Source: Bacillota bacterium (lineage in GTDB: Bacteria > Bacillota > Clostridia > Acetivibrionales > DSM-1351). Taken from it: a stretch of 64,000 nt of DNA. The notes beneath the pieces are model-generated. The model was not told the DNA's origin. It did no database searches and saw only the letters and a program-made list of their open reading frames with translations. Positions 18,490 to 27,634 of the stretch are shown here, piece after piece (position 1 is the stretch's first letter; every line of letters starts with the position of its first letter). The position numbers and the translations under genes were made by a program. The stretch lies in assembly GCA_023415305.1 (NCBI GenBank), contig JAEZKZ010000099.1, positions 1 to 64,000 on the forward strand, read 5' to 3'.

Positions 18490-19776
18490 ATGAAGTTATT
18501 GATTAAAAATGGACATGTTATAGATGCTAAAAGCGGTCTGGACAAGGTCACCGATATTTTGATCGAGGATGGAGTTGTAGCTGAAATTGGAAATGAAATT
18601 GATTCTACAGGCTGCGAAATAATTCAAGCAGAAGGAATGTATGTTATACCGGGGCTTGTGGACGCCCATTGCCATCTGAGAGATCCGGGCTTTGAGTATA
18701 AGGAAGACATAGAATCAGGAACAAGGAGTGCTGCAAAAGGAGGGTTTACATCGGTAGCCTGTATGCCTAACACAAATCCTGTTCTGGACAATGAGGCAAT
18801 GATAAAATATGTTATAAATAAAGCAAAGTCAGACGGGTTGGTGAATGTGTATCCCATAGGAGCTGTATCAAAAGGACTCAAGGGTGAGGAGTTAAGCGAA
18901 ATAGGAGAGCTGAAGTTCGCAGGCGCTGTTGCACTTTCAGATGACGGGAGACCGGTAAACAACTCTTCCTTAATGAAAAAAGCAATGCAGTATGCATCAA
19001 TGTTTGATATAACCATAATTTCACACTGCGAAGACCTGGACCTGGTTGATGAAGGTCTGATGAATGAAGGCTACTACTCATCAATATTAGGATTGAAGGG
19101 AAATCCGTCACCTGCCGAGGAGGTTATGATTGCAAGAGATCTCATACTGGCAGAATATACAAAGGCAACCGTTCATATAGCTCATGTGAGCACTGAACTT
19201 GGTGTGGATTTAATAAGGAATGCAAAAAGAAGAGGTGTAAGGGTTACGGCAGAAACCTGTCCACATTACTTTGCACTGACAGATCAAGCCTGTGAAGGCT
19301 TTAATACAAACGCTAAAGTAAATCCTCCTTTAAGAACTCAAAAGGACGTTGATGCCATTATTGAGGGTCTGAAGGATGGAACCATAGATATCATATCAAC
19401 AGATCACGCGCCTCATCACAAGGACGAAAAGAATGTTGAATTCAAACAGGCCTCAAACGGAATGGTTGGATTTGAAACTGCTTTCCCACTGGCAATAACC
19501 TATCTGGTAAAACCTGGTCATCTTACACTAAATCAACTGGTAAAAAAAATGTGTGTCAATCCTTCGAAAATGCTCGGTTTGAATAAAGGGGCAATTGAAG
19601 TCGGATTTAGTGCAGATCTAATGGTTTTCAATATTAATGAGCAATATACTGTAGACATAAATAAACTGGAATCAAAGAGTAAAAACTCACCTTTTAATGG
19701 TTTTAAACTCTTTGGACAGCCTCAATATACAATAATCGGCGGGAATCCGGTAGTAAGGTCGGGACAGCTGATATAA
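18490..19776 (+). CDS. pyrC: Dihydroorotase (class I)
   Basis: 428 residues. Zinc hydrolase that cyclises carbamoylaspartate to dihydroorotate. The first metal motif DAHCHLRDPG and the second motif STDHAPHH (metal Asp) are intact; GGFTSVACMPNTNP and ISHCEDLDLV add the other ligands. It follows pyrB after 69 bp, which contain a small CTGC-TTT-GCAG hairpin and a GGAGG site. Length and motifs fit the ~430-residue bacterial type I enzymes. Confidence 0.97.
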   Translation: MKLLIKNGHVIDAKSGLDKVTDILIEDGVVAEIGNEIDSTGCEIIQAEGMYVIPGLVDAHCHLRDPGFEYKEDIESGTRSAAKGGFTSVACMPNTNPVLDNEAMIKYVINKAKSDGLVNVYPIGAVSKGLKGEELSEIGELKFAGAVALSDDGRPVNNSSLMKKAMQYASMFDITIISHCEDLDLVDEGLMNEGYYSSILGLKGNPSPAEEVMIARDLILAEYTKATVHIAHVSTELGVDLIRNAKRRGVRVTAETCPHYFALTDQACEGFNTNAKVNPPLRTQKDVDAIIEGLKDGTIDIISTDHAPHHKDEKNVEFKQASNGMVGFETAFPLAITYLVKPGHLTLNQLVKKMCVNPSKMLGLNKGAIEVGFSADLMVFNINEQYTVDINKLESKSKNSPFNGFKLFGQPQYTIIGGNPVVRSGQLI

Positions 19777-19793
19777 CCAGGAAATAGCAGATG

Positions 19794-19871
19794 TTTTTCA
19801 CGCAGTGAAAAGCCACTACATGTATTTTCATTACTTACTATTTGTGTACGCGCCATGCGCGTGGATGGGAG
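19794..19871 (+). repeat. Hairpin-SD element upstream of pyrF (long form)
   Basis: Contains the hairpin TTTTCAC-GCA-GTGAAAA, then a CATTACTTACTATTTGTG box, then TACGCGC-CAT-GCGCGTG (19847-19863) followed directly by GATGGGAG and the ATG at 19877. About 75% of it matches the copy at 45535-45609. Confidence 0.85.
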
Positions 19872-19876
19872 ATAAT

Positions 19877-20818
19877 ATGTTTATTGACAGACTTATTGAA
19901 GGTATCAGGGAAAAGAATAATCCTACAGTTGTGGGACTGGATCCGAAGCTTGAATATGTGCCCTCATTTATCAAGGAAAAAGCTTTCAAAGAATATGGAG
20001 TAAACCTGAAAGGAGCAGCACAGGCTATTATTCAATTTAACAAGCAGTTGATAGATGCCATTTATGACCAGGTGCCTGCTGTAAAACCTCAGTTGGCCTA
20101 CTATGAAATGTATGGCGTTCAGGGAATAGTTGCCTTTGAAGAGACCTGCAGGCACGCGAAAAGTAAAGGAATGCTGGTTATAGCAGATGGTAAGAGGAAT
20201 GATATCGGTACCACTGCAGAAGCTTACTCAAAAGCATTTTTGGGGGAAACCATACTTACAGAGGAAATAAGGGAAAAAGCTTTTGACGTGGACGCGCTGA
20301 CGGTCAGTCCATATCTCGGAGTTGATGGAATTAAGCCGTTTATTGAGGACTGTGCTAATAACGATAAAGGAATATTCGTACTCGTAAAAACCTCAAATAA
20401 ATCCTCAGGACAGCTTCAGGATCTTGTAACACAGGATTGCAGAAGTATTTATGAAATAATGGCCGCATATGTAAACGACTGGGGTAAAAATGTCAAAGGA
20501 CAATATGGTTACAGCAGCGTGGGAGCTGTGGTTGGAGCTACTTATCCGAACCAGGCCAAGCTGCTGAGGTCAATAATGAAGCACGCATATATCCTTGTAC
20601 CAGGTTACGGAGCTCAAGGAGGAACAGCAAAGGATTGTACTTACAGCTTTAACAAGGACGGGTTGGGAGCCATAGTAAATGCCTCCAGAAGTGTAATGTG
20701 TGCATACATGTCAGAAAACTGGAAGGACCGTTATAGTGAGGACAGTTTTGCTGAAGCTGCCAGAGCAGAGGTTATCCGGATGAAAGATGATTTAAACAGT
20801 GCTCTTGCGCAAAGATAA
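19877..20818 (+). CDS. pyrF: Orotidine-5'-phosphate decarboxylase (type 2)
   Basis: 313 residues, the longer subfamily of OMP decarboxylase (TIGR02127-like). Removes CO2 from OMP to give UMP. The substrate-binding signature VIADGKRNDIG (catalytic Lys/Asp pair) is intact, with VVGLDPKLEYVP at the N-terminus and VPGYGAQGG at the phosphate site. The frame is open back to an ATG at 19805, but those 24 codons would be a translation of the hairpin-SD element. ATG 19877, six bases after GGGAG, is the family-consistent start. Confidence 0.95.
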   Translation: MFIDRLIEGIREKNNPTVVGLDPKLEYVPSFIKEKAFKEYGVNLKGAAQAIIQFNKQLIDAIYDQVPAVKPQLAYYEMYGVQGIVAFEETCRHAKSKGMLVIADGKRNDIGTTAEAYSKAFLGETILTEEIREKAFDVDALTVSPYLGVDGIKPFIEDCANNDKGIFVLVKTSNKSSGQLQDLVTQDCRSIYEIMAAYVNDWGKNVKGQYGYSSVGAVVGATYPNQAKLLRSIMKHAYILVPGYGAQGGTAKDCTYSFNKDGLGAIVNASRSVMCAYMSENWKDRYSEDSFAEAARAEVIRMKDDLNSALAQR

Positions 20819-20841
20819 TTTTTGAAATAATGGAGGTCAGA

Positions 20842-21918
20842 ATGAAGGCTTTTTTATTGCTTGAAGATGGAACAGTTTTTGAAGGAAACAGTTTTGGCAT
20901 GGAAGGCAAGGTTGTAGGTGAAGTTGTGTTTAACACAGGAATGACCGGGTATCAGGAGGTGCTGACAGATCCCTCCTATTGCGGACAGATAGTATGTATG
21001 ACTTACCCGCTGATAGGAAATTACGGAGTAAACTTTGATGATATTGAATCTCTGAAGCCTCAGGTAAAGGGCTTTATAGTAAGAGAGTTATGTAAAACAC
21101 CCAGCAACTGGAGATCAATAGAATCACTTAATGAGTATTTGAAAAGAAATGAAATAATTGGGCTGGAAGGCATAGACACAAGAGCCCTTACCATAATACT
21201 GAGAGACAAGGGTACCATGAAGGGAACAATAGTGACAGGAGAAACCCTTGAAGAAATTGAAGAAAGAATTGCAGAAGTAAAAAGCTATACCATAAGTAAT
21301 CCCGTATTGCAGGTAACAACCCCCGAGGTAAAACATTACAACGGTGAGGGTTATAGAATAGCACTTCTGGATTATGGTCTAAAGAAAAACATCGTCAGGT
21401 CTTTGCTGAATAGAAATTGTGAAGTTTATGTATTCCCATGTACAGCGACTGCTGAAGAGGTTCTGGCTATTGAGCCTGACGGAATAATGCTTTCAAACGG
21501 ACCTGGAGATCCGAAGGATTGTCAGTTCCAAATTGAAAATATACAAAAGCTTATTGGGAAAAAACCTATTTTCGGTATATGTCTTGGACATCAACTCACA
21601 GCACTGGCAAACGGTGCAAATACCGAAAAGCTCAAATATGGTCATAGAGGCTGTAATCATCCGGTTAAGGATTTGCAGAAGGACATGACCTATATTACCT
21701 CACAAAATCATGGCTATACCATAGTGAAAGAATCCCTTAACCCCGAAGTAATGAGCATAAGCCATATAAATATGAATGACGGCACAATAGAAGGCCTGAA
21801 ATATAAGAATGCACCTTTGTTTACAGTACAATTCCATCCTGAGGCATCACCGGGTCCCGGTGACACGGCTTATCTCTTTGACGAATTTATTAAAATGATA
21901 GACCAATCCAAAATGTAA
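20842..21918 (+). CDS. carA: Carbamoyl-phosphate synthase small subunit
   Basis: 358 residues. The N-terminal domain opens with AFLLLEDGTVFEG, and the C-terminal class I glutamine amidotransferase domain has the nucleophile motif FGICLGHQL (Cys) and the HPEASPGP His-Glu pair. It supplies ammonia from glutamine to CarB through a tunnel. ATG 20842 follows GGAGG; the upstream ATG 20830 overlaps that site. It lies between pyrF and carB, so it serves pyrimidine synthesis here. Confidence 0.97.
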   Translation: MKAFLLLEDGTVFEGNSFGMEGKVVGEVVFNTGMTGYQEVLTDPSYCGQIVCMTYPLIGNYGVNFDDIESLKPQVKGFIVRELCKTPSNWRSIESLNEYLKRNEIIGLEGIDTRALTIILRDKGTMKGTIVTGETLEEIEERIAEVKSYTISNPVLQVTTPEVKHYNGEGYRIALLDYGLKKNIVRSLLNRNCEVYVFPCTATAEEVLAIEPDGIMLSNGPGDPKDCQFQIENIQKLIGKKPIFGICLGHQLTALANGANTEKLKYGHRGCNHPVKDLQKDMTYITSQNHGYTIVKESLNPEVMSISHINMNDGTIEGLKYKNAPLFTVQFHPEASPGPGDTAYLFDEFIKMIDQSKM

Positions 21919-21961
21919 TTTAACTGAAAATCATAAATGTAAAGTGTGAAAATAAAAACCA

Positions 21962-22048
21962 GAGCGTCATAGCTGCATTTCACGCCGGAAAAACATAAAT
22001 GTTTTTCATTCATAAATATATAGCCGCTTAACGGCAGTTAGGAGAAGC
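21962..22048 (+). repeat. Hairpin-SD element, first tandem copy before carB
   Basis: GAGCGTCATAGCTGCATTTCACG then the perfect hairpin GAAAAACAT-AA-ATGTTTTTC, then GCCG-CTTAA-CGGC followed by AGTTAGGAGAAG. It has a Shine-Dalgarno but no start codon, being succeeded by the second copy. Confidence 0.85.
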
Positions 22049-22058
22049 GTGAAAGTAT

Positions 22059-22153
22059 AGGATAGAGCGACAAAACTACCTTTTACGCTTGGAAAAAACA
22101 TTAAATGTTTTTTATCACTATATATGTAGCCGCTGCGCGGCAGTAAGGAGAGA
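22059..22153 (+). repeat. Hairpin-SD element, second tandem copy before carB
   Basis: Repeats the architecture of the preceding copy with changed bases: AAAAAACATT/AATGTTTTTT hairpin, a TATCACTATATATGTA lead, the perfect hairpin GCCGC-TGC-GCGGC, then AGTAAGGAGAG and the carB ATG. Compensating differences keep both stems. Confidence 0.85.
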
Positions 22154-22156
22154 AGA

Positions 22157-25100
22157 ATGCCAAAACGTAACGATATTCACAAGGTACTGGTCATCGGGTC
22201 AGGTCCCATTATCATAGGTCAGGCTGCAGAGTTTGATTACGCGGGAACACAGGCCTGCCAGGCACTTAAGGAAGAAGGAATAGAGGTTGTTCTTGTAAAC
22301 AGTAATCCTGCAACAATTATGACCGATACAAATATAGCTGATAAGGTATACATAGAACCCCTTAAAGCTGAAGTTATCAAAAATATTATAAGAACAGAAA
22401 AGCCTGACAGCATCCTGCCTACCCTTGGAGGACAGACAGGACTTAACCTTGCTATGGAGCTAGCCGAGTCGGGCTTCCTTGAAGAGCAGGGAGTAAAGCT
22501 TCTCGGAACTGCAACCGAAGCTATAAAGATGGCTGAGGACAGACAGGATTTCAAGGATACAATGGAACGTATAGGCGAGCCTTGTATAGCAAGTAAGGTT
22601 GTAACAACCATTGAGGATGCAGTGTCTTTCGCAAAAGAAATAGATTATCCGGTTATAGTAAGACCGGCTTATACGCTGGGAGGTACCGGAGGAGGAATTG
22701 TTAATAATGAAGAGGAATTAAGGGAAATTGGCGGACATGGTTTAAGACTAAGCCGTGTTCATCAGGTACTCATTGAAAAATGTATCTCAGGCTGGAAGGA
22801 AATAGAGTACGAAGTAATGCGTGACAGCAAGGGCAATGTAATTACAGTCTGCAACATGGAAAACATTGACCCTGTCGGCGTACACACAGGGGACAGTATA
22901 GTCGTAGCTCCTTCTCAGACGCTGGCTGATAAGGAATACCAGATGCTGAGAACCTCAGCACTTAAAATAATATCGGCACTGGGAATACAGGGCGGCTGTA
23001 ATGTTCAGTATGCTTTGCACCCCACAAGCTTTGAATACGCTGTAATCGAGGTAAACCCAAGGGTTAGCCGTTCCTCAGCTCTTGCCTCAAAAGCCACCGG
23101 CTACCCTATAGCAAAGGTTGCCTCAAAAATAGCAATCGGCTATGGTCTGGATGAAATAAAAAATGCTGTTACAGGTAAAACCTATGCCTGCTTCGAACCT
23201 ACCCTGGACTATGTTGTAGTCAAGATACCGAAATGGCCCTTCGATAAATTCGTTAAGGCAAAGAGGACTCTTGGTACTCAGATGAAGGCAACCGGAGAGG
23301 TAATGTCCATCAGCAGCTCCTTTGAAGCCGCTCTTATGAAGGCGATACGCTCTCTCGAACTTGGAATATTTACCCTCGAGCAGGATATTTACAAGAAGCT
23401 GGACGGGAAAGAACTTGTGAGGAAGCTCTCAGACATAAATGATGAAAGAATATTTGTAATAGCCGAAGCAATCCGTCGTTCGGTAACACTTGAAGAAATT
23501 CACGAAATCACCAAAATTGATTACTTCTTCCTCTGCAAAATTAAAGAACTGGTGTTGATGGAGGAAAAATTAAAATCCTTTGCTCCTGAGGAGCTTACTA
23601 ACGAAATTATGAGGAAGGCTAAGAAATTAGGCTTCACAGACAGGATTATCGCAAAGCTTACCGGGGCTCCAAAGGAACAGATAACAAGCCTTAGAAAACA
23701 GCAAGGTATTAAAGCTGCCTACAAAATGGTTGACACCTGTGCTGCCGAGTTTGAAGCGGCTACACCTTACTATTACTCAACTTATGATAACTTCTCTGAA
23801 GTAAAGCAGTCAGACAAGGAAAAGGTTCTGGTATTAGGTTCAGGCCCTATCAGAATCGGTCAGGGTATTGAATTTGACTACTGTTCTGTTCACTCGGTTT
23901 GGGCATTAAAAGAAATGGGTTACGAAACAATTATTGCAAATAACAATCCTGAAACAGTGAGTACCGACTTTGATACTGCAGATAAGCTCTACTTTGAGCC
24001 CCTAACCCCTGAAGACGTTGAAAACATTGTTGAAGCCGAGAATCCCAAGGGTGCCATTGTACAATTCGGAGGACAGACGGCCATAAAGCTGACAAAAGCA
24101 CTTGATGAAATGGGTGTAAAAATATTCGGAACTGAACCTAAAAACGTTGACGCGGCCGAAGACAGGGAAAAATTTGATGAAATACTTGAAAAGACTGGTA
24201 TTCCAAGACCACAGGGTAAAACCATATTTACACTTGAAGAGGCTTTGTCGGCTGCAAATGAACTGGGCTATCCGGTACTTGTAAGACCTTCCTATGTTCT
24301 TGGCGGACAGGGTATGGAAATTGCCTTCAGTGACAAGGATGTTGCCGAGTTTATGGAAATAATAAATAGAACGGTACAGGAGCATCCTATTCTGATAGAT
24401 AAATATATGATGGGTAAGGAAATAGAGGTTGACGCTATCTGCGACGGGGAAAACATACTGATTCCAGGTATCATGGAGCATCTGGAAAGAGCAGGTGTGC
24501 ACTCCGGGGACAGTATATCGGTTTATCCCACCCAGACAGTCAGTGACAAGATAAAAAAGGTTATTGTAGACTATACTGAACGTCTTGCAAAGGCCTTGAA
24601 TGTTGTAGGACTTGTTAATATACAGTATGTTGTTTACAACAATGAGGTTTATGTAATAGAGGTTAATCCAAGGTCAAGCCGTACGGTACCTTATATCAGC
24701 AAAGTCACAGGAATACCGATGGTTAATCTTGCTACCAAGTGTATGATGGGTATGAAACTCAGCGACTTTAAGTTTGGAACAGGCCTTTATAAAGAACCTG
24801 AGTACGTATCTGTAAAGGTACCGGTATTCTCCTTCGAAAAGCTACATGATGTTGATATCAGCCTTGGACCTGAAATGAAGTCCACCGGCGAGGTTCTGGG
24901 AATTTCAGATAACTTCCCCGAAGCGCTTTACAAGGGTATCATTGCATCAGGAATCAAGCTGCCTCAGAAGGGTGACGGGATACTGATGACGGTAAGAGAT
25001 TCCGACAAGCCTGAACTGCTTCAGATAGCAGAAGAATTTGAGAAGATGGGCTTTACGCTGTATGCAACAGGAAAGACAGCTCATATGCTGAACCACCACG

Positions 25101-25369
25101 GAATAGCAACAAATTCAGTAAAGAAGCTGGATGAGGGTTCGCCTAACATATTGGATCTGATCCAATCAGGAAAGCTGGGTATGATTATAAATACTCCTAC
25201 AAAGGGCAGAAAACCTGATAGAGACGGTTTCAAGATCAGAAGAAAAGCAGTGGAAATGTCAATACCCTGCTTAACTTCACTGGATACGGCTGCAGCAATT
25301 ATTAAGTGCCTCAAGCTTGGCAAGACCGAAGGCCAATTGGATGTATTGAACCTGAGCATTTTTGAATAG
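22157..25369 (+). CDS. carB: Carbamoyl-phosphate synthase large subunit
   Basis: 1070 residues, full length. Two homologous halves each contain a pre-ATP-grasp domain (VLVIGSGPIIIGQAAEFDYAG and VLVLGSGPIRIGQGIEFDYCS) and an ATP-grasp domain (PVIVRPAYTLGGTGGG and PVLVRPSYVLGGQGME). The ~140-residue C-terminal MGS-like allosteric domain (YATGKTAHMLNHHG) is present. It makes carbamoyl phosphate from bicarbonate, ammonia and two ATP, with allosteric control by UMP or ornithine in the family. Confidence 0.98.
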   Translation: MPKRNDIHKVLVIGSGPIIIGQAAEFDYAGTQACQALKEEGIEVVLVNSNPATIMTDTNIADKVYIEPLKAEVIKNIIRTEKPDSILPTLGGQTGLNLAMELAESGFLEEQGVKLLGTATEAIKMAEDRQDFKDTMERIGEPCIASKVVTTIEDAVSFAKEIDYPVIVRPAYTLGGTGGGIVNNEEELREIGGHGLRLSRVHQVLIEKCISGWKEIEYEVMRDSKGNVITVCNMENIDPVGVHTGDSIVVAPSQTLADKEYQMLRTSALKIISALGIQGGCNVQYALHPTSFEYAVIEVNPRVSRSSALASKATGYPIAKVASKIAIGYGLDEIKNAVTGKTYACFEPTLDYVVVKIPKWPFDKFVKAKRTLGTQMKATGEVMSISSSFEAALMKAIRSLELGIFTLEQDIYKKLDGKELVRKLSDINDERIFVIAEAIRRSVTLEEIHEITKIDYFFLCKIKELVLMEEKLKSFAPEELTNEIMRKAKKLGFTDRIIAKLTGAPKEQITSLRKQQGIKAAYKMVDTCAAEFEAATPYYYSTYDNFSEVKQSDKEKVLVLGSGPIRIGQGIEFDYCSVHSVWALKEMGYETIIANNNPETVSTDFDTADKLYFEPLTPEDVENIVEAENPKGAIVQFGGQTAIKLTKALDEMGVKIFGTEPKNVDAAEDREKFDEILEKTGIPRPQGKTIFTLEEALSAANELGYPVLVRPSYVLGGQGMEIAFSDKDVAEFMEIINRTVQEHPILIDKYMMGKEIEVDAICDGENILIPGIMEHLERAGVHSGDSISVYPTQTVSDKIKKVIVDYTERLAKALNVVGLVNIQYVVYNNEVYVIEVNPRSSRTVPYISKVTGIPMVNLATKCMMGMKLSDFKFGTGLYKEPEYVSVKVPVFSFEKLHDVDISLGPEMKSTGEVLGISDNFPEALYKGIIASGIKLPQKGDGILMTVRDSDKPELLQIAEEFEKMGFTLYATGKTAHMLNHHGIATNSVKKLDEGSPNILDLIQSGKLGMIINTPTKGRKPDRDGFKIRRKAVEMSIPCLTSLDTAAAIIKCLKLGKTEGQLDVLNLSIFE

Positions 25370-25410
25370 AGAAATTGAGAGCTTTTGATATTAGAACATT
25401 ATTAGTATTG

Positions 25411-25753
25411 ATACCAGGCCAGTATTAAATTTTTAAGTACTCCCGTACGAGCTTCAGTAAATTTATTGCTCCCAAATTTATTACATGAAATAGTACGGTT
25501 CACCACAAATATTTTGCCGGGCAGCTACTCGAACATCCTGTTCTCGGAGTGCTGCATTAAAACTAAAGTGACATCCTGTCACTTTACCGGCTAAAATACT
25601 TGTGCTTTACAAAGTCAATTTCTATTAAAAGAATAAAACTTGAAAATAAAGAGAAAGAAATTGACTCGACAATTTCAAGCAATAAATTTGAACTGAGCCT
25701 CTCATTTACTGAAGATGTACTCGCGTACTAAATAAAAGAAACTTGCCTGGACA
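25411..25753 (+). repeat. ~340-bp imperfect inverted-repeat element between carB and pyrK
   Basis: No gene is seen in the 435-bp gap. The left arm (from CCAGGC at 25414) is the imperfect reverse complement of the right arm (ending GCCTGG at 25750), with matching blocks CTTCAGTAAAT and AAATTTATTGC. Nested inside are ATTTTGCCGG (25511-25520) / CCGGCTAAAAT (25587-25597), a branched GCAGC...GCTGC hairpin (25521-25555), AAAGTGACA-TCC-TGTCACTTT (25565-25585), and AGTCAATTTCT (25613-25623) / AGAAATTGACT (25656-25666). It could be a MITE-like insertion or a structured RNA; no transposase is present. Confidence 0.8.
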
Positions 25754-25803
25754 AGGACAGGAAATAATGTTACTAATTCAGAAGCTCAGCAAAGGAGGTA
25801 ACA

Positions 25804-26583
25804 ATGGCAAAAGTTCTAAAGGAACAGATCGCAGAGCTTCAAATGCTCTGTGACGATGTTTACAAAATGACCATAAAATCTAAGTATGTTGCGCAGAATG
25901 CTTTACCGGGTCAATTTGTAAACGTAAGGTGTGGAGATATAGATGCTCTTCTCAGAAGGCCAATCAGTATTTGCGATGTAAACAAGGCAGAAAATACCTT
26001 TGATATTGTTTTTCAGGTTAAGGGTAATGGAACTGAGAAGCTTAGCTGTAAATGCATGGGTGAAGTTGACATAATGGCTCCGCTTGGGAAGCCATTTGCC
26101 ATAGACAATGAGCATAAAAGTATTGTCGTTGTTGGAGGAGGTATCGGAACCTTCCCACTGCTGTATCTGCTAAACAGCAGTAAAGCAGAGCAAAAGACGG
26201 CTCTCCTTGGATTCAGAACCAAAGCTGCAGTGGTGCTGGAAACACGGTTCCGGGCCGCAGCACAGCATGTGGAAATAGCTACTGATGACGGTTCCTACGG
26301 TAAGCAGGCTTTTGTCACAGAGCTGCTGGAACAGCACATACTTGAGCAAAAGCCTGATATAGTGTATACTTGCGGCCCTGCTGTCATGATGCAGAAGGTG
26401 GCGGCTATTGCAGAAAAGAACGGCATACCCTGCCAGGTTTCCATGGAACAGAGGATGGGTTGCGGTATAGGAGCCTGTCTGGTATGTGCTTGTAAAACCA
26501 AAAGGGGAGAGGATGACTGGGGCTTCAGTCATGTCTGCAAGGACGGCCCGGTTTTCTGGAGTACTGAAATTAACTGGGACTAA
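25804..26583 (+). CDS. pyrK: Dihydroorotate dehydrogenase B electron-transfer subunit
   Basis: 259 residues. FAD- and [2Fe-2S]-binding subunit that passes electrons from PyrD to NAD+. Ordered features are the FAD segment RRPISICDV, the NAD-site loop VVVGGGIGTFPLLYL, CGPAVMM, and the C-terminal 2Fe-2S ligands in MGCGIGACLVCAC plus a later Cys in HVCKDGPVF. It begins after AAAGGAGG. Its presence with pyrD marks the NAD-dependent class 1B enzyme of anaerobic Firmicutes. Confidence 0.96.
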   Translation: MAKVLKEQIAELQMLCDDVYKMTIKSKYVAQNALPGQFVNVRCGDIDALLRRPISICDVNKAENTFDIVFQVKGNGTEKLSCKCMGEVDIMAPLGKPFAIDNEHKSIVVVGGGIGTFPLLYLLNSSKAEQKTALLGFRTKAAVVLETRFRAAAQHVEIATDDGSYGKQAFVTELLEQHILEQKPDIVYTCGPAVMMQKVAAIAEKNGIPCQVSMEQRMGCGIGACLVCACKTKRGEDDWGFSHVCKDGPVFWSTEINWD

Positions 26584-26626
26584 AGCGAAGCCAACAATAA
26601 GTATGTTCATCACTTGCTTCGCTTTA
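26581..26626 (+). promoter_or_regulatory. Intercistronic hairpin between pyrK and pyrD
   Basis: TAAAGCGAAGC (26581-26591, starting with the pyrK stop codon) pairs perfectly with GCTTCGCTTTA (26616-26626). There is no T-run, so this is not a terminator; it may affect mRNA stability or processing. Confidence 0.65.
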
Positions 26627-26645
26627 GTACAGATTGGAGATTCAT

Positions 26646-27566
26646 ATGTCAAACAATATTGATTTAAGTGTAAATATAGCAGGAATATATTTTAGCAATC
26701 CCGTCATTATGGCATCGGGAACATATGGCTTTGGGAAGGAGTACAGTGAGTACATTGATCTTAATACACTCGGCGGTATATCTGTTAAAGGTCTTACTCT
26801 TAAGGAACGTAAAGGCAATCCTCCTCCAAGAATAGCCGAAACTCCCGCCGGTATTCTTAACAGCGTGGGACTTCAAAATCCCGGAGTTGAGGTTTTTAAA
26901 AAGCATGACCTGCCATTTCTAAGACAATATAAAACCAGAATAATTGCTAACATTTCAGGAAACACCATAGAAGAATACTGTGAAATGGCCGAGATACTTG
27001 GGAGTTCGGATATCGATGCCATAGAGTTGAATGTATCCTGCCCCAATGTAAAGGCTGGAGGGCTGGCGTTTGGAACAGACCCCAGGCTTATCGAGGAAAT
27101 AACCTCGTCAGTAAAGAAGTACTGCAAACAGCCTTTAATTGTAAAGCTATCCCCAAATGTAGGTGACATAAAAATTATGGCAAGGGCTGCCGAAGCTGCT
27201 GGGGCAGACTGCGTATCACTTATAAATACACTGCTGGGCATGGCTGTTGACATTCACAAGAGGAAGCCAATTCTGGCTAATAACTTCGGAGGACTTTCCG
27301 GGCCGGCTGTGAAGCCCATAGCTGTGAGGATGGTGTACGAAGCCGCTCATGCAGTTAAAATACCCGTTATAGGTATGGGAGGTATTTCCAGCGGAGACGA
27401 TGCAATAGAGTTTTTACTTGCAGGTGCCAGTGCGGTTATGGTTGGTACGGCCAATTTTGTGAATCCGATGGTTCCAATAGAAATTATCAATGGAATTGAG
27501 GAATATATGAAAAAGTATGGTTGTAATAGCTTGCAGGATATCATCGGAAAGTTGGAATTCAATTAA
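26646..27566 (+). CDS. pyrD: Dihydroorotate dehydrogenase B catalytic subunit
   Basis: 306 residues. FMN enzyme that oxidises dihydroorotate to orotate with PyrK as partner. Visible are the N-terminal NPVIMASGTYGFG, substrate segment NSVGLQNPG, ELNVSCPNVKAGG with the class 1B active-site Cys, and the FMN phosphate site GMGGISSGDDAIEFLLAGASAV (given in part). ATG 26646 is selected because TTGGAG sits 7 bases upstream. It is the last gene of the operon; no pyrE is joined to it. Confidence 0.97.
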   Translation: MSNNIDLSVNIAGIYFSNPVIMASGTYGFGKEYSEYIDLNTLGGISVKGLTLKERKGNPPPRIAETPAGILNSVGLQNPGVEVFKKHDLPFLRQYKTRIIANISGNTIEEYCEMAEILGSSDIDAIELNVSCPNVKAGGLAFGTDPRLIEEITSSVKKYCKQPLIVKLSPNVGDIKIMARAAEAAGADCVSLINTLLGMAVDIHKRKPILANNFGGLSGPAVKPIAVRMVYEAAHAVKIPVIGMGGISSGDDAIEFLLAGASAVMVGTANFVNPMVPIEIINGIEEYMKKYGCNSLQDIIGKLEFN

Positions 27567-27590
27567 ATGCGTTATAAACTTTTGAAAGTT

Positions 27591-27599
27591 TGGTATAAT
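27591..27599 (+). promoter_or_regulatory. Extended -10 promoter for the phosphatase gene
   Basis: TGGTATAAT, an extended -10 motif, 36 bp before the start codon at 27635. No convincing -35 is visible at the standard distance. Confidence 0.5.
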
Positions 27600-27634
27600 T
27601 AAACCGAAGCTATAATTATCTGTAGGAGGATTAA

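Noticed and set aside
24002..24502. 166-residue minus-strand ORF inside carB
   Set aside because: Lies wholly within carB on the opposite strand; composition is typical of an antisense shadow.
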